From NCBI RefSeq assembly GCF_025567385.1, contig NZ_JAOQJU010000008.1, forward strand, positions 1 through 64,000: a stretch of 64,000 bases of DNA. The letters run 5' to 3'. A program made the position numbers and the translations under genes. Every line of letters begins with the position of its first letter. Positions within the stretch are counted from its first letter, which is position 1. The notes below the pieces were generated by a model. It had not been told where the DNA came from. It worked only from the letters and a program-made list of their open reading frames with translations, and did no database searches. Source of the DNA: Claveliimonas acetigenes (GTDB lineage: Bacteria > Bacillota > Clostridia > Lachnospirales > Lachnospiraceae). Below, in pieces: positions 17,769 to 25,681 of this stretch.

Positions 17769-18584
17769 ATGAAAAGGTTGTGCCAATGGATAAAGGCAAA
17801 ATGGAGGAAATTCTGGAGGGATGATGAGTATGATCCTTATGTGAAGCATTTGAGCCAGTCGGATAAAAGGGAACTGTGGTATGGAGCTTTTATGGTCTGC
17901 ATGTCCGTGGTCGCCCTTTGCAGTTTTTCGATTGCGTTCAGTAACATCCGGGTGAGCCGCCAGAACAGCGAAGATATGGAAGAACTTATGGAAATGGTAG
18001 CCACATATATGGGTTCTGCCACGAAGGATGAATATGAGGAGATTGCAAAGACCATACGGCATGACCTGGTGTTTTCTGAATATGGGCAGGAAATAGAGAA
18101 CTATATCCGTTATATTCCCAATACGGCAGACATCTGCCGGACATGCGGAGAAGGGTTCCCGTCACAGGTGTACCTTGTGTGTACCAATACGGGAGAACTG
18201 TATGACCTAGATTTATTTGAAAAAGGGGCGAATCCGGACGCTGGCGAATATGGTTACATGAGCATGAGCTTTGGATATGATGAGGTAAGCCAGACAAGTC
18301 TGCATATCACAAAAACTCCGGAGAATAAGGAAGGAACTGTGACAGTGCAGAGGGGACGAGGGATTGTCAGCGTCCAGAGAATGAAATCGTTATTTTGTGA
18401 TGACTGTATCCGGGAGATGTTAGAAACAGTTGAAAACCAGCTGGTAGAAGAATTCGTGATCTTTGACGCAGAAGGACAGAAGTTTTACGCTGTGGATGAC
18501 GGAAGTGTGCAGATCGGGGATTATGAACTGCAGGTGGAGTATGACGAGGGAGATTATGAAATAGAAGTGCGGTATGCGAAATAG
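17769..18584 (+). CDS. Membrane-anchored protein of unknown function
   Basis: A 271-aa protein not assigned to a family. A basic N-terminal stretch (MKRLCQWIKAKWRKFWRDDE) precedes one membrane helix near residues 42-64 (AFMVCMSVVALCSFSIAFSN). A soluble domain of about 200 residues follows, with a Cys pair in ICRTCGEG and another CDDC further on. The ATG at 17769 is three codons inside a GTG-started frame and has AAGGTGTGGAG directly upstream. It stands alone, convergent with nothing and followed by the heat-shock gene. It could be a sensor or surface protein; no function is claimed. Confidence 0.6.
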   Translation: MKRLCQWIKAKWRKFWRDDEYDPYVKHLSQSDKRELWYGAFMVCMSVVALCSFSIAFSNIRVSRQNSEDMEELMEMVATYMGSATKDEYEEIAKTIRHDLVFSEYGQEIENYIRYIPNTADICRTCGEGFPSQVYLVCTNTGELYDLDLFEKGANPDAGEYGYMSMSFGYDEVSQTSLHITKTPENKEGTVTVQRGRGIVSVQRMKSLFCDDCIREMLETVENQLVEEFVIFDAEGQKFYAVDDGSVQIGDYELQVEYDEGDYEIEVRYAK

Positions 18585-18673
18585 GTGGGAAAAAGCATGG
18601 ATATAAAAGCAGATAGTTTTTGGGTTAATTACATACGTGTGAATAACAGTTCACAGAAAATTCACAAAAATTA

Positions 18674-18700
18674 TTAGCACTCACTCTTGACGAGTGCTAA
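18674..18700 (+). promoter_or_regulatory. CIRCE operator (HrcA binding site)
   Basis: TTAGCACTC-N9-GAGTGCTAA, an exact match to the canonical CIRCE inverted repeat. HrcA repressor binds CIRCE in Firmicutes to control chaperone genes. It spans the -35 of the promoter of the small heat-shock gene. Confidence 0.95.
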
Positions 18701-18715
18701 TAAAAGTGTTATAAC
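18687..18715 (+). promoter_or_regulatory. Sigma-A promoter of hsp20
   Basis: TTGACG at 18687-18692 and TATAAC at 18710-18715 are separated by exactly 17 nt. The -35 lies inside the CIRCE element, so HrcA binding would block polymerase directly. Confidence 0.75.
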
Positions 18716-18832
18716 ACAGATAGAACAAAGGAGAAGGAAAGAAAGGAACCAGAAAAGGGTTCCGGTTTCTTCCCAATCATCCCCAGTTCCAATTAACAAG
18801 ATGTTTTTAATTAGGAAAAGGAGCGATGACTT

Positions 18833-19309
18833 ATGATGACACCTAGTATTTTTGGAGAGAACTTATTTGACGATTTCTTTGATGACTTTTTTGATTTCCC
18901 GTCCTTTGACGATAAGGCGATGCGTAAAGCGGAGCGGAAACTGTATGGACGCCATGCGGCGAATATGATGAAGACCGATGTGCAGGAACATGACGACCAC
19001 TATGAGGTGGACATTGATCTGCCAGGCTTTAAGAAAGACGAACTTTCCCTGGAGCTGAAAGATGGCTATCTGGTAATCAGCGCGGCGAAGGGGCTTGACA
19101 AGGACGAGAAGGAAAAGAAAACAGGCAGATTTGTCCGCCGGGAGCGTTATGCAGGCAGCATGAGCCGGTCTTTCTATGTCGGGGAGGATGTAAAGCAGGA
19201 AGATATTCATGCGAAATATGAAAGCGGGGTATTGAAACTGAGCATTCCGAAGGCAGAAACAAGGAAGCCGGAGGTTGAAGAAAAGAAATATATTGCCATC
19301 GAGGGATAA
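18833..19309 (+). CDS. hsp20: Small heat-shock protein Hsp20 family
   Basis: A 158-aa alpha-crystallin-type chaperone that holds unfolding proteins for refolding by ATP-dependent chaperones. The N-terminal arm is Phe/Asp-rich (FDDFFDDFFDFPSFD). The alpha-crystallin domain is near residues 42-145, with VDIDLPGFKKDELSLELKDG and the GVLKLSIPK motif near the end. The start is ATG 18833 after AAAAGGAGCG; a second ATG follows at once. Transcription from the CIRCE-overlapped promoter leaves a 5' leader of about 110 nt. The gene is monocistronic, closed by the terminator at 19342. Confidence 0.93.
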   Translation: MMTPSIFGENLFDDFFDDFFDFPSFDDKAMRKAERKLYGRHAANMMKTDVQEHDDHYEVDIDLPGFKKDELSLELKDGYLVISAAKGLDKDEKEKKTGRFVRRERYAGSMSRSFYVGEDVKQEDIHAKYESGVLKLSIPKAETRKPEVEEKKYIAIEG

Positions 19310-19341
19310 CGGCACCTCTTAATATAAATTAAAACCAGGCA

Positions 19342-19393
19342 GCCCGGAGTTCGGCGCGGTGTGTGTGAAACCGTCCGGCTCCGGGCTTTTTTT
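19342..19393 (+). terminator. Terminator of hsp20
   Basis: GCCCGGAG pairs with CTCCGGGC across a partly structured loop, followed by seven T. Confidence 0.75.
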
Positions 19394-19457
19394 GTTTGTG
19401 GTAGGAAAAAAGCCTGACCTGTGGTAGAATAATGGCAAACAGAGGAGGCAACAGAGA

Positions 19458-19883
19458 ATGGATAACAATTTAGAGCGATTTTTAATCGCACAGCAGACTT
19501 ATTATCAAACTGCCTTGCAGGAGATAAAATCCGGGAAGAAGCGCAGCCATTGGATGTGGTTTATTTTTCCGCAGATAGCGGGGCTTGGCTACAGTGAGAC
19601 TGCCCGGTATTATGCTATTAAGAATATGGAAGAAGCGAAAGCATATATGGAAGATTACACGCTTGGAACGAATCTGATTGAAATATCTCAGGCACTTCTG
19701 GAGATAAAATCCAATGATGCGGACGAAGTGATGGGCCGGCCGGATAACTTGAAACTGAAATCTTCCATGACCTTATTTGCTCTGGCAAAACCGGAATGTG
19801 AAGTATTCCAGAAGGTATTGGACAAGTTCTTCCATGGGGAACGGGATCAGAGAACTGTGGAGATTTTACAGTTAGTGCATTAA
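19458..19883 (+). CDS. DUF1810 family protein
   Basis: A 141-aa protein matching DUF1810: LERFLIAQQTYYQTALQEIK, GKKRSHWMWFIFPQIAGLG, then YYAIKNMEEAKAYME, and LKLKSSMTLFALA near the end. The family is widespread, single-domain and of unknown biochemical role (sometimes named calpastatin-like without functional support). The start is ATG 19458, 9 nt after AGAGGAGG. The next gene begins only 23 bases later but differs in base composition. Confidence 0.88.
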   Translation: MDNNLERFLIAQQTYYQTALQEIKSGKKRSHWMWFIFPQIAGLGYSETARYYAIKNMEEAKAYMEDYTLGTNLIEISQALLEIKSNDADEVMGRPDNLKLKSSMTLFALAKPECEVFQKVLDKFFHGERDQRTVEILQLVH

Positions 19884-19906
19884 TATTGAGAGGATGCGTG
19901 AGATTA

Positions 19907-20836
19907 ATGGCGGAAGAAACGAGAGTTTTATCATCGATAGAAATTAGAAATTTAATGTTAGATACTTTGGCATATGAAGCAGATGATATTGATTCTGAAG
20001 GAAAAACATTCAAGAAATATGGATATCAGGGAACACAATCAGATTTATATCGTCTAATGGAAGGGTTGGCAATAAAAAGGGGGCTGATAGAATCAGATAT
20101 TCCTTTGCATGGAGCTGCGTGGGGCGGAAGTGGTCTTATGCTGCATGCGCATAGTACGACAAATTTCAGCTATAGCGACATACAAAATATTTATGAGCAG
20201 TTTCATTTATTGCTTAATCAGGGGATTATAGCGCCTGGAGCCATAGGGAATTATGGTCCTAATTTACCAAGTTTTCATGTTACGCAATATGGACTTAAAT
20301 GTTTAGAAGAACATGAAATACTGCCATATGATGTAGACGGATATTTTGAAAAGATTAAGAATATACCCAGTATCTCAGAATGGGTAAAGTTTTATATTAA
20401 AGAGGCGTTACAGTGTTACAATGCTAATTGCATGGAAGCGGCAGTAATAATGTTGGGGCTTTCCAGCGAAAAAATAATAGATGAACAAATAGATGCACTG
20501 TTAGGATATTTGTCCAGAAATTTCACAAATGAGTATGCACAAATGCAAACAGAGATATCTAGTATTAGAATGGCATCTGCAAAATTCAGTTGTTATAAAA
20601 AGTATTTTGACCTAATAAAAAATAACGTGCAGGATCAGCAATTTAAAGATATGTTGCCATCAGTTGATAGGGTGGCTTTCCAAGTATATGCGAATTTTAC
20701 TAGAATAACGAGGAATGGACTGGCACACCCGTCTGATACAAAGATGGAAAGAATTGAAGTCCTTATGATTTTCATTTCGTTCATAAAATTTTGTCAGACC
20801 CAATATGGATTTATAGATTTCTTTGTCAGCCATTAA
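19907..20836 (+). CDS. HEPN-like protein of unknown function
   Basis: A 309-aa A+T-rich gene, clearly different in composition from its neighbours and probably acquired. It is a helical protein of unknown family. Residues about 1-115 look like a winged-helix-type region (IRNLMLDTLAYEADDIDSEG, LYRLMEGLAIKRGLIESDI). The C-terminal half contains an RNGLAH motif at residues 269-274, which fits the R-x4-6-H signature of HEPN domains. It is preceded by helical segments including AAVIMLGLSSEKIIDEQIDA. HEPN proteins are often RNases in defence or toxin-antitoxin systems, so a defence role is inference. The ATG at 19907 is chosen over TTG 19886 because GAGAGG lies upstream. Confidence 0.55.
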   Translation: MAEETRVLSSIEIRNLMLDTLAYEADDIDSEGKTFKKYGYQGTQSDLYRLMEGLAIKRGLIESDIPLHGAAWGGSGLMLHAHSTTNFSYSDIQNIYEQFHLLLNQGIIAPGAIGNYGPNLPSFHVTQYGLKCLEEHEILPYDVDGYFEKIKNIPSISEWVKFYIKEALQCYNANCMEAAVIMLGLSSEKIIDEQIDALLGYLSRNFTNEYAQMQTEISSIRMASAKFSCYKKYFDLIKNNVQDQQFKDMLPSVDRVAFQVYANFTRITRNGLAHPSDTKMERIEVLMIFISFIKFCQTQYGFIDFFVSH

Positions 20837-21110
20837 AGAAATTTTATGAATGTGGAAATCCTGTCAAATCAATAATTTAACGATAGGGTGCATTTTCAAC
20901 TCCAAGGGTGCAAATTTAACGATTCCTACTCTCAAAACGATAGTATCGTTAAACTTTTGCCTTCTTACTCACGAAAAAGGTACAATCCCTACTCGAAAAA
21001 CGATAATAGCACCTACGAGGGTGCATCCCATCATACAGAAAACGCCCTAACCATGGGCGTTTTCGCATATTCAAAAAACGATAGCTCCGATTTTGAAATT
21101 GTATCAATTT
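20837..21110. other. Intergenic region with repeated AACGAT motifs and a hairpin
   Basis: No convincing gene. The motif AACGATA or AACGATT recurs five times (near 20879, 20918, 20936, 20999 and 21078). One copy forms a perfect palindrome AACGATAGTATCGTT at 20936-20950. Three copies are preceded by a C-T-A-C-T-C-like or similar A-rich leader. A GAAAACGCCC/GGGCGTTTTC hairpin lies at 21038-21064. Confidence 0.5.
21038..21064. terminator. Perfect 10-bp hairpin
   Basis: GAAAACGCCC and GGGCGTTTTC around a 7-nt loop. The stem ends in T-rich sequence on either strand, so it could stop transcription in either direction. The nearest candidate is the HEPN-like gene. Confidence 0.55.
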
Positions 21111-21284
21111 GATTACGCAATATGGTAGGATGAAGCTCCGGCTATGATAGCAACCTTCCTTGCAGAGAATGATTTCTCAGGCAAGACCATCATTCCTTTC
21201 TGCACCAGTTCCAGCGATGACATTGGAAACAGTCTCCAGAATGATATCGAGCCGTGGCTTCAGAGCCTTGGACTTGTGGAATAA
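21111..21284 (+). pseudogene. Flavodoxin 3' fragment with internal stop
   Basis: In one frame this reads DYAIW, a TAG stop, DEAPAMIATFLAEN, DFSGKTIIPFCTSSS and LQSLGLVE, then TAA at 21282. It matches the C-terminal third of clostridial flavodoxins, in which IWW(G/D)xAP is conserved, so the amber codon replaces a Trp. No 5' part is present. It is a degraded remnant, followed by about 100 more bases of possibly coding debris (KDAFGYGGNVKESADKMIAL). Confidence 0.7.
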
Positions 21285-21442
21285 AAGAGAAAGCCTATGT
21301 TCAAAAAGACACTTAGCGTTGTACTGCTAAGGATGCATTTGGTTATGGCGGAAACGTAAAGGAATCTGCCGATAAAATGATTGCGCTTTCTCCTTTAATT
21401 CCTTAATCAATAATTTGATTGTCTCGATTTTCTTTACCAATA

Positions 21443-21462
21443 ATATTTTTTGAACAAAATAT
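21443..21462 (+). promoter_or_regulatory. Inverted repeat upstream of arsR-family gene
   Basis: ATATTTT-N6-AAAATAT, perfect 7-bp arms, just upstream of TACAAT (a possible -10) and about 40 bp before the regulator start. Autoregulation by the ArsR-type protein is a reasonable inference. Confidence 0.45.
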
Positions 21463-21503
21463 AGTACAATGGTTTGAGTAAATGAACAAAGGAGGTCGCA
21501 ATC

Positions 21504-21866
21504 ATGTCAGAACACAGAGAGGATATCAATCGACTGGCAGAGGAATTTGAAGGTTGCCAGAAGATACTGTTGGCCCTTGGGGATGAGAATCGTCAGCATC
21601 TTATGCTGGAAATGATGCGAATGGAGCATTGCGGCGGCGTCCGGGTAGGCACAATCACGGAGAAAACCCATCTTTCCCGCCCTGCTGTATCCCATCATCT
21701 ACAGATACTTAAGGAGGCCGGTATTTTGAAAATGCGGCGTGAGGGAACTAAAAATTATTATTATTTTGATGCCGATACTGAGGCAATGAACCGTCTTTTG
21801 GAGATGATTGGACATGCGAAGCGCATTATGGAAGAATTGCCGGACAGAAGTGGAAAAGATTTATAA
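21504..21866 (+). CDS. ArsR-family transcriptional regulator
   Basis: A 120-aa winged-helix regulator: ILLALGDENRQHLMLEMMRM, THLSRPAVSHHLQILKEAGI as recognition helix and following strand, then LKMRREGTKNYYYFD as wing. No Cys pair of the arsenic/cadmium-sensing type is visible (the single Cys residues do not form ELCVCDL), so it may sense something other than metal, for example thiols or sulfur species. The start is ATG 21504 after AAAGGAGG. It leads a cluster with a TauE transporter, an MBL-fold enzyme and a ferredoxin-flavodoxin. Confidence 0.88.
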   Translation: MSEHREDINRLAEEFEGCQKILLALGDENRQHLMLEMMRMEHCGGVRVGTITEKTHLSRPAVSHHLQILKEAGILKMRREGTKNYYYFDADTEAMNRLLEMIGHAKRIMEELPDRSGKDL

Positions 21867-21893
21867 AAATGGAAAGGTGATGGAGAATACCTT

Positions 21894-22664
21894 ATGCTGG
21901 AAAAAGTATTGGTTTGTTTAGTGGCCGGAGCAGGAGCAGGTTTCGGAACCGGTCTTGCAGGTCTCTCCGCAGCTGCGGTAATTTCGCCGATGCTGATTAC
22001 GTTTCTTCACGTAAACGCTTATGAAGCTGTTGGTATTGCGTTGGCATCGGACGTGCTTGCTTCGGCAGCATCGGCGTATACCTATAAGAAAAACAAAAAT
22101 ATTGATGTTAAAAATGGGATGATTATGCTTATTTCCGTTTTGATTTTTACCCTTGTCGGAAGCTATGCCGCCTCTTTTCTCCCACAGACTACAATGGGTG
22201 GGTTTTCCATGTTTATGACACTGTTCGCGGGCGTGAAATTCATTTTCCGGCCAGTCATGGAGGCAAAGGAAAGCAACAAGAACCGGAGTAAAAAGAAAGC
22301 AGCGATACAGTCGGTTGCTTGTGGAATAGCGGTCGGACTGATTTGCGGATTTGTAGGTGCGGGTGGAGGCATGATGATGCTTCTGGTTCTGGTTAGTGTA
22401 TTGGGTTATGAACTGAAAACCGCTGTGGGAACTAGTGTATTTATTATGACCTTTACTGCTTTGACCGGAGCCATGTCTCATTTTGCAATCGGGGATGGAG
22501 TGACGGATTATTCGATTCTTGTCCTATGTATTATTTTTACGTTAATTGGTGCAATGCTCACAGCAAAATTTGCAAATAAAGCTTCGGCAAAGGTTATGAA
22601 TCGTACCCTTGGTTTTGGCCTTGCTGCCATGAGTATCATTATGATTATTATTAATTATGTATAA
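21894..22664 (+). CDS. TauE/SafE-family anion/sulfur transporter
   Basis: A 256-aa polytopic membrane protein with about eight hydrophobic segments and two repeated halves. The family GAGGG-type motif is visible as GFVGAGGGMMMLLVLVSVLG near residue 155, and LAGLSAAAVISPMLITFLHV lies in the first half. TauE/SafE proteins export sulfite or sulfoacetate or move other sulfur compounds; the substrate here is unknown. It is 27 bases downstream of the ArsR gene and probably co-transcribed and repressed by it. Confidence 0.87.
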   Translation: MLEKVLVCLVAGAGAGFGTGLAGLSAAAVISPMLITFLHVNAYEAVGIALASDVLASAASAYTYKKNKNIDVKNGMIMLISVLIFTLVGSYAASFLPQTTMGGFSMFMTLFAGVKFIFRPVMEAKESNKNRSKKKAAIQSVACGIAVGLICGFVGAGGGMMMLLVLVSVLGYELKTAVGTSVFIMTFTALTGAMSHFAIGDGVTDYSILVLCIIFTLIGAMLTAKFANKASAKVMNRTLGFGLAAMSIIMIIINYV

Positions 22665-22692
22665 TACTTGAGTAGAAGTGGAGAGTGATGGA

Positions 22693-23511
22693 ATGAACCG
22701 GATAGAAATTTATGCAATGCGCTGCGGAACAGTGGGAACAGACGAAACAGTACCAGATAAAAGGAAATCCAGAAATCCTTTTGCCTATTCGGGGATACTG
22801 CGGGGAAAAAAGCATCAAGTATGGCTTCCGGTATATGTATATCTGATTGTGCATCCAAAGGGGAAAATTTTGATAGATACAGGGTGGCATACACAGGTAC
22901 GGCAGGATCAGAAGAAGCATCTTTCATGGAAATTGAACATTGCCAGCAAAGCACTTCTACCGGTCGGAGAAGCGGTTACTGAACAATTAAAAGCGTTGGG
23001 GTTATCTTCTGAAGAACTGGACTATGTGCTGCTGACTCATCTGGATGTGGATCATGTCAGTGGTCTGGAGCTTGTAAAAGACGCAAAGTGTATTTGTGCC
23101 AGTGATGCAGAACTGTGTGCGGTTGAGAAAGGAGACATCCGATATAATAGGAAGTTGTGGGAAAACATAGCCATTCAGCCGATTCATATGGAAAATACAG
23201 GATTAGGACCGCATGGGAGAAGCGTTGATGTCTTTCAGGATGGAACGGTGCAGTTCGTTGATGTGTCCGGGCATTCAGCAGGAACAACGGGTGTGCTTAT
23301 CCAAAACCAGGGGAAATTTGTCCTGATTACTGCAGATGCCTGTTACAACCGCCAGTCCTGGGAACAGATGTGTTTGCCCGGCATTATGGTAAACAAAGAT
23401 AAGGCGAAAGCATCATTAAAATGGGTTCATGACATGTCACAGAAAAAGGAGTGTATGGAGATTTTGGCAACCCATGATCCGGAAATAAGGCCGCATAAGA
23501 TTATATTGTGA
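22693..23511 (+). CDS. MBL-fold hydrolase, N-acyl homoserine lactonase-like family
   Basis: A 272-aa metallo-beta-lactamase-fold protein. The metal motif is THLDVDHVSG near residue 115, with later ligands in DVSGHSAGTTG (residue about 195), TADACYN (residue about 220) and ATHDPE (residue about 260). The family is annotated as lactonase-like, but most members in Clostridia have unknown substrates. The ATG at 22693 follows GGAGAG; the frame extends to a GTG at 22678 without a better site. Its place in the ArsR/TauE cluster hints at sulfur or redox metabolism rather than quorum quenching. Confidence 0.82.
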   Translation: MNRIEIYAMRCGTVGTDETVPDKRKSRNPFAYSGILRGKKHQVWLPVYVYLIVHPKGKILIDTGWHTQVRQDQKKHLSWKLNIASKALLPVGEAVTEQLKALGLSSEELDYVLLTHLDVDHVSGLELVKDAKCICASDAELCAVEKGDIRYNRKLWENIAIQPIHMENTGLGPHGRSVDVFQDGTVQFVDVSGHSAGTTGVLIQNQGKFVLITADACYNRQSWEQMCLPGIMVNKDKAKASLKWVHDMSQKKECMEILATHDPEIRPHKIIL

Positions 23512-23527
23512 GAAAGAAGGAGAGACT

Positions 23528-24313
23528 ATGATTTATTGTTTTACAGGAACCGGAAATTCACTCTGGGCAGCAAAAGAACTTGGAAGAATTCTGAAGACAC
23601 CAGTTGAAGGGCTTATAAAGTACAGGAACATGCCATTAGAATGCCCGGATGATATGGTAGGTTTTATTTTTCCTACCTATATGGGAGATATTCCATGGAT
23701 TGTAAAAGAGATTCTCGTGAAAGTGAAAGTCAGGGCGGACAGCTATGTGTTCCTTGTAATGACTTCCAATAATGGACAGAGCGGCAAAGCTTTTCAAAGC
23801 GTAGATGAGGCCCTGCAGACAAACGGTGGTCATTTATGTGCTGGTTTTAATTTGCAGATGCCTGGAAACTGTCTAATCAGTTCTGAAGAAGAAAATCAAA
23901 AGAGGCTGGCTCAGGCTCCATCTGTCATAAAGAAAATTAGTGAGATGGTATGCAGGAAGAGCATACTTTATGAACCATCAGGCAAAAAGGCTGAAGCGGG
24001 TTTTGTTGAGAAAAGTTATTTCTACGGAACCCATTCCTTGAAACGTCTGACGCTTATGAAAAATTTTAGGATTACCAAAGACTGTATAGGCTGTGGAATC
24101 TGTGCTTCGGTATGCCCGACAGATAATATCGTCATAAATGGTGGAAAAGCAGTGCATAAGGAGCAATGTGCGGCATGTTATGCCTGCCTCCACTGGTGTC
24201 CGAAACATGCAGTAAAATTGAGAGTCCCCACATTAAGTAAACGGCCGCAGTACCATCATCCGAAAATTTCCTTACAAGATGTGAAGAAATTGAAGGAGGG
24301 AGACATTTCATGA
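23528..24313 (+). CDS. EFR1-family flavodoxin-ferredoxin fusion
   Basis: A 261-aa protein. The N-terminal flavodoxin-like domain (YCFTGTGNSLWAAKELGRIL, FPTYMGDIPWIV) would bind FMN. A C-terminal 2x[4Fe-4S] ferredoxin domain near residues 187-235 follows, with CIGCGICASVCP and CAACYACLHWCP. These proteins are small electron carriers of gut anaerobes. Start ATG 23528 lies 10 nt after GAAGGAG. It is the last intact gene of the ArsR-led cluster; its stop codon overlaps the start of a truncated flavodoxin-like remnant. Confidence 0.88.
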   Translation: MIYCFTGTGNSLWAAKELGRILKTPVEGLIKYRNMPLECPDDMVGFIFPTYMGDIPWIVKEILVKVKVRADSYVFLVMTSNNGQSGKAFQSVDEALQTNGGHLCAGFNLQMPGNCLISSEEENQKRLAQAPSVIKKISEMVCRKSILYEPSGKKAEAGFVEKSYFYGTHSLKRLTLMKNFRITKDCIGCGICASVCPTDNIVINGGKAVHKEQCAACYACLHWCPKHAVKLRVPTLSKRPQYHHPKISLQDVKKLKEGDIS

Positions 24314-24375
24314 TTTTGTATTTCAGTGCGTCTGTTGGTAACTACCTGTGGTTACACAGGCGGCGGTTAGAATGA
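24310..24375 (+). pseudogene. 5' remnant of a second flavodoxin-like gene
   Basis: ATG 24310 follows GGAGGGAGA and reads MILYFSASVGNYLWLHRRRL E before TGA. The opening MILYFSA resembles the FMN-loop start of flavodoxin/EFR1 proteins, and then homology is lost. It overlaps the end of the EFR1 gene by 4 bases and was probably the next gene of that operon before deletion. Confidence 0.5.
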
Positions 24376-24506
24376 AAAGTAGGCAGAGTAGATGAATCCA
24401 CGAGTTCATGCAGATCATCCATACTGTCATGTTCCAGATTTCTTGAATACTGCACCAGCCGTATGCGTCGCGCTCTCTTTCTTTTGCTATTTCATATTGA
24501 AAAGTT

Positions 24507-25109
24507 TTAGTTGTTTCTCAAAAGATTTCCCCGCACTGCATTGAATATAGAACGATAAGATTTCTGGTTGGAAGCAAGGCAAGCCAGTCAATAGGTAACA
24601 AGTGCTTCTGTATCGCTAATAGGTATAGAGATTCTTCCGGGTGTTTTAAATCCGCGTGCAATAAACTGATCGGAATTAAAGAGCGGCAGATTGGAAGATT
24701 CAACCAGATCAGTAAGGGCACCAGGATTTCCATGTATCAGCAGGTCAGCTTCATTAAGGTTTCTTTTGCAAATGTCCAACCAGAAACCAACATTGCCGTT
24801 TACAAGAATACGGACACCGCGTAGGTCATGGAAGGTTACACTCTTTGCCTGGGCAAGAGGATGGTCTTTTGAAATGGAGATATAAAGGCGTTCCTGCATA
24901 AAACGCTGACAGAACAGCGATTTATCTTCCGGATCTGTACAGAGAATACATAATTGGTACATATGATTTTTCAGTCCAGAGATTAGCTTATCTTGTTTTA
25001 CCACTTCTGAAGATATGGTTTTTCCGGGAAGTCTCTCTTGAAGTGTGGGAATAATCTCATTTACAGGGAAGGGGGAGCAGGAACCGAAGACTACAATAAA
25101 GATAATCAT
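24507..25109 (-). pseudogene. LysR-family regulator, truncated and with internal stop
   Basis: On the minus strand the frame begins about where the effector-binding domain of a LysR regulator starts (IVVFGSCSPFPVNEIIPTLQ). It continues through LYISISKDHPLAQAKSVTFH and ISDTEALVTY to a TGA at 24588. The same frame goes on (LACLASNQKSYRSIFNAVRG) to TAA at 24507, where a LysR C-terminus would end. The TGA therefore probably replaces a Trp codon. The DNA-binding half is missing altogether. Non-functional. Confidence 0.7.
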
Positions 25110-25382
25110 ACATTGTATATTTTAAATACATCATATGATTACGGTTCGGACGAAGAAATATCTATTGAAACTGCATTAGACGAGAATTTTAATCAATATG
25201 ATATGATTTATCGAAATGGTAATACCAGCATTGCTGCCATATTACAATTGGTTCTATCTATGGATTATTCCATTATTTTAATGAATAGGTACAGACAGGA
25301 AAAGCAACTGACAGATGTAAAGGAAGATGCCATGAAGAAAGCGTTCATAAATATGTATATAAACGCAAATATGATGATTTGA
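25110..25382 (+). pseudogene. Fragment of an unknown gene, frame-disrupted
   Basis: A frame reads DNHTLYILNTSYDYGSDEEI, SIETALDENFNQYDMIYRNG and then ILQLVLSMDYSIILMNRYRQ. It looks like protein but has no start with a ribosome site and abuts the LysR remnant. After about 25290 another frame (HKYVYKRKYDDLIGCTLRKE, YESGRIRTENEFKEVLERV) looks more protein-like and runs on into the next gene, suggesting a frameshift. Family not recognised. Confidence 0.4.
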
Positions 25383-25457
25383 TTGGTTGTACGTTGCGAA
25401 AAGAATATGAAAGTGGTAGAATCAGAACAGAAAATGAATTCAAGGAGGTGTTGGAGC

Positions 25458-25681
25458 GTGTGTTATCTGATCGCAAAAAAATTAGTGATATTGGTTGTTT
25501 AGCTTTACAGACAGCTCACGGTCAGCATTTAGTGGATTTTAAAAGAAAGTTAATTACTGAAATAGGAACAGATAAAGTGCAATTAGTTACAATTAGCCGT
25601 CCATCAGCATATGGAGAATATGAACCGTATCGGTTTGTTGATACAGAGCAGGAATTTGAGCAGGCAGTGAAAAGATTATGA
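25458..25681 (+). pseudogene. DUF6718-like gene with frameshift in an A7 run
   Basis: GTG 25458 lies after a strong AAGGAGG and reads (M)CYLIAKK, then leaves frame at a run of seven A (25475-25481). One extra A would continue as ISDIGCLALQTAHGQHLVDF, KRKLITEIGTDKVQLVTISR, PSAYGEYEPYRFVDTEQEFE and end at 25681. That is a complete DUF6718-type protein. The same extra A would also give the upstream overlapping frame an immediate TAG. The locus therefore looks like two overlapping genes disrupted by a one-base loss, or by slippage at a homopolymer. DUF6718 function is unknown. Confidence 0.6.

Noticed and set aside
20850..21112. Overlapping 66- and 74-codon frames after the HEPN-like gene
   Set aside because: They run through the AACGATA motif cluster and a terminator hairpin; no ribosome site or family.
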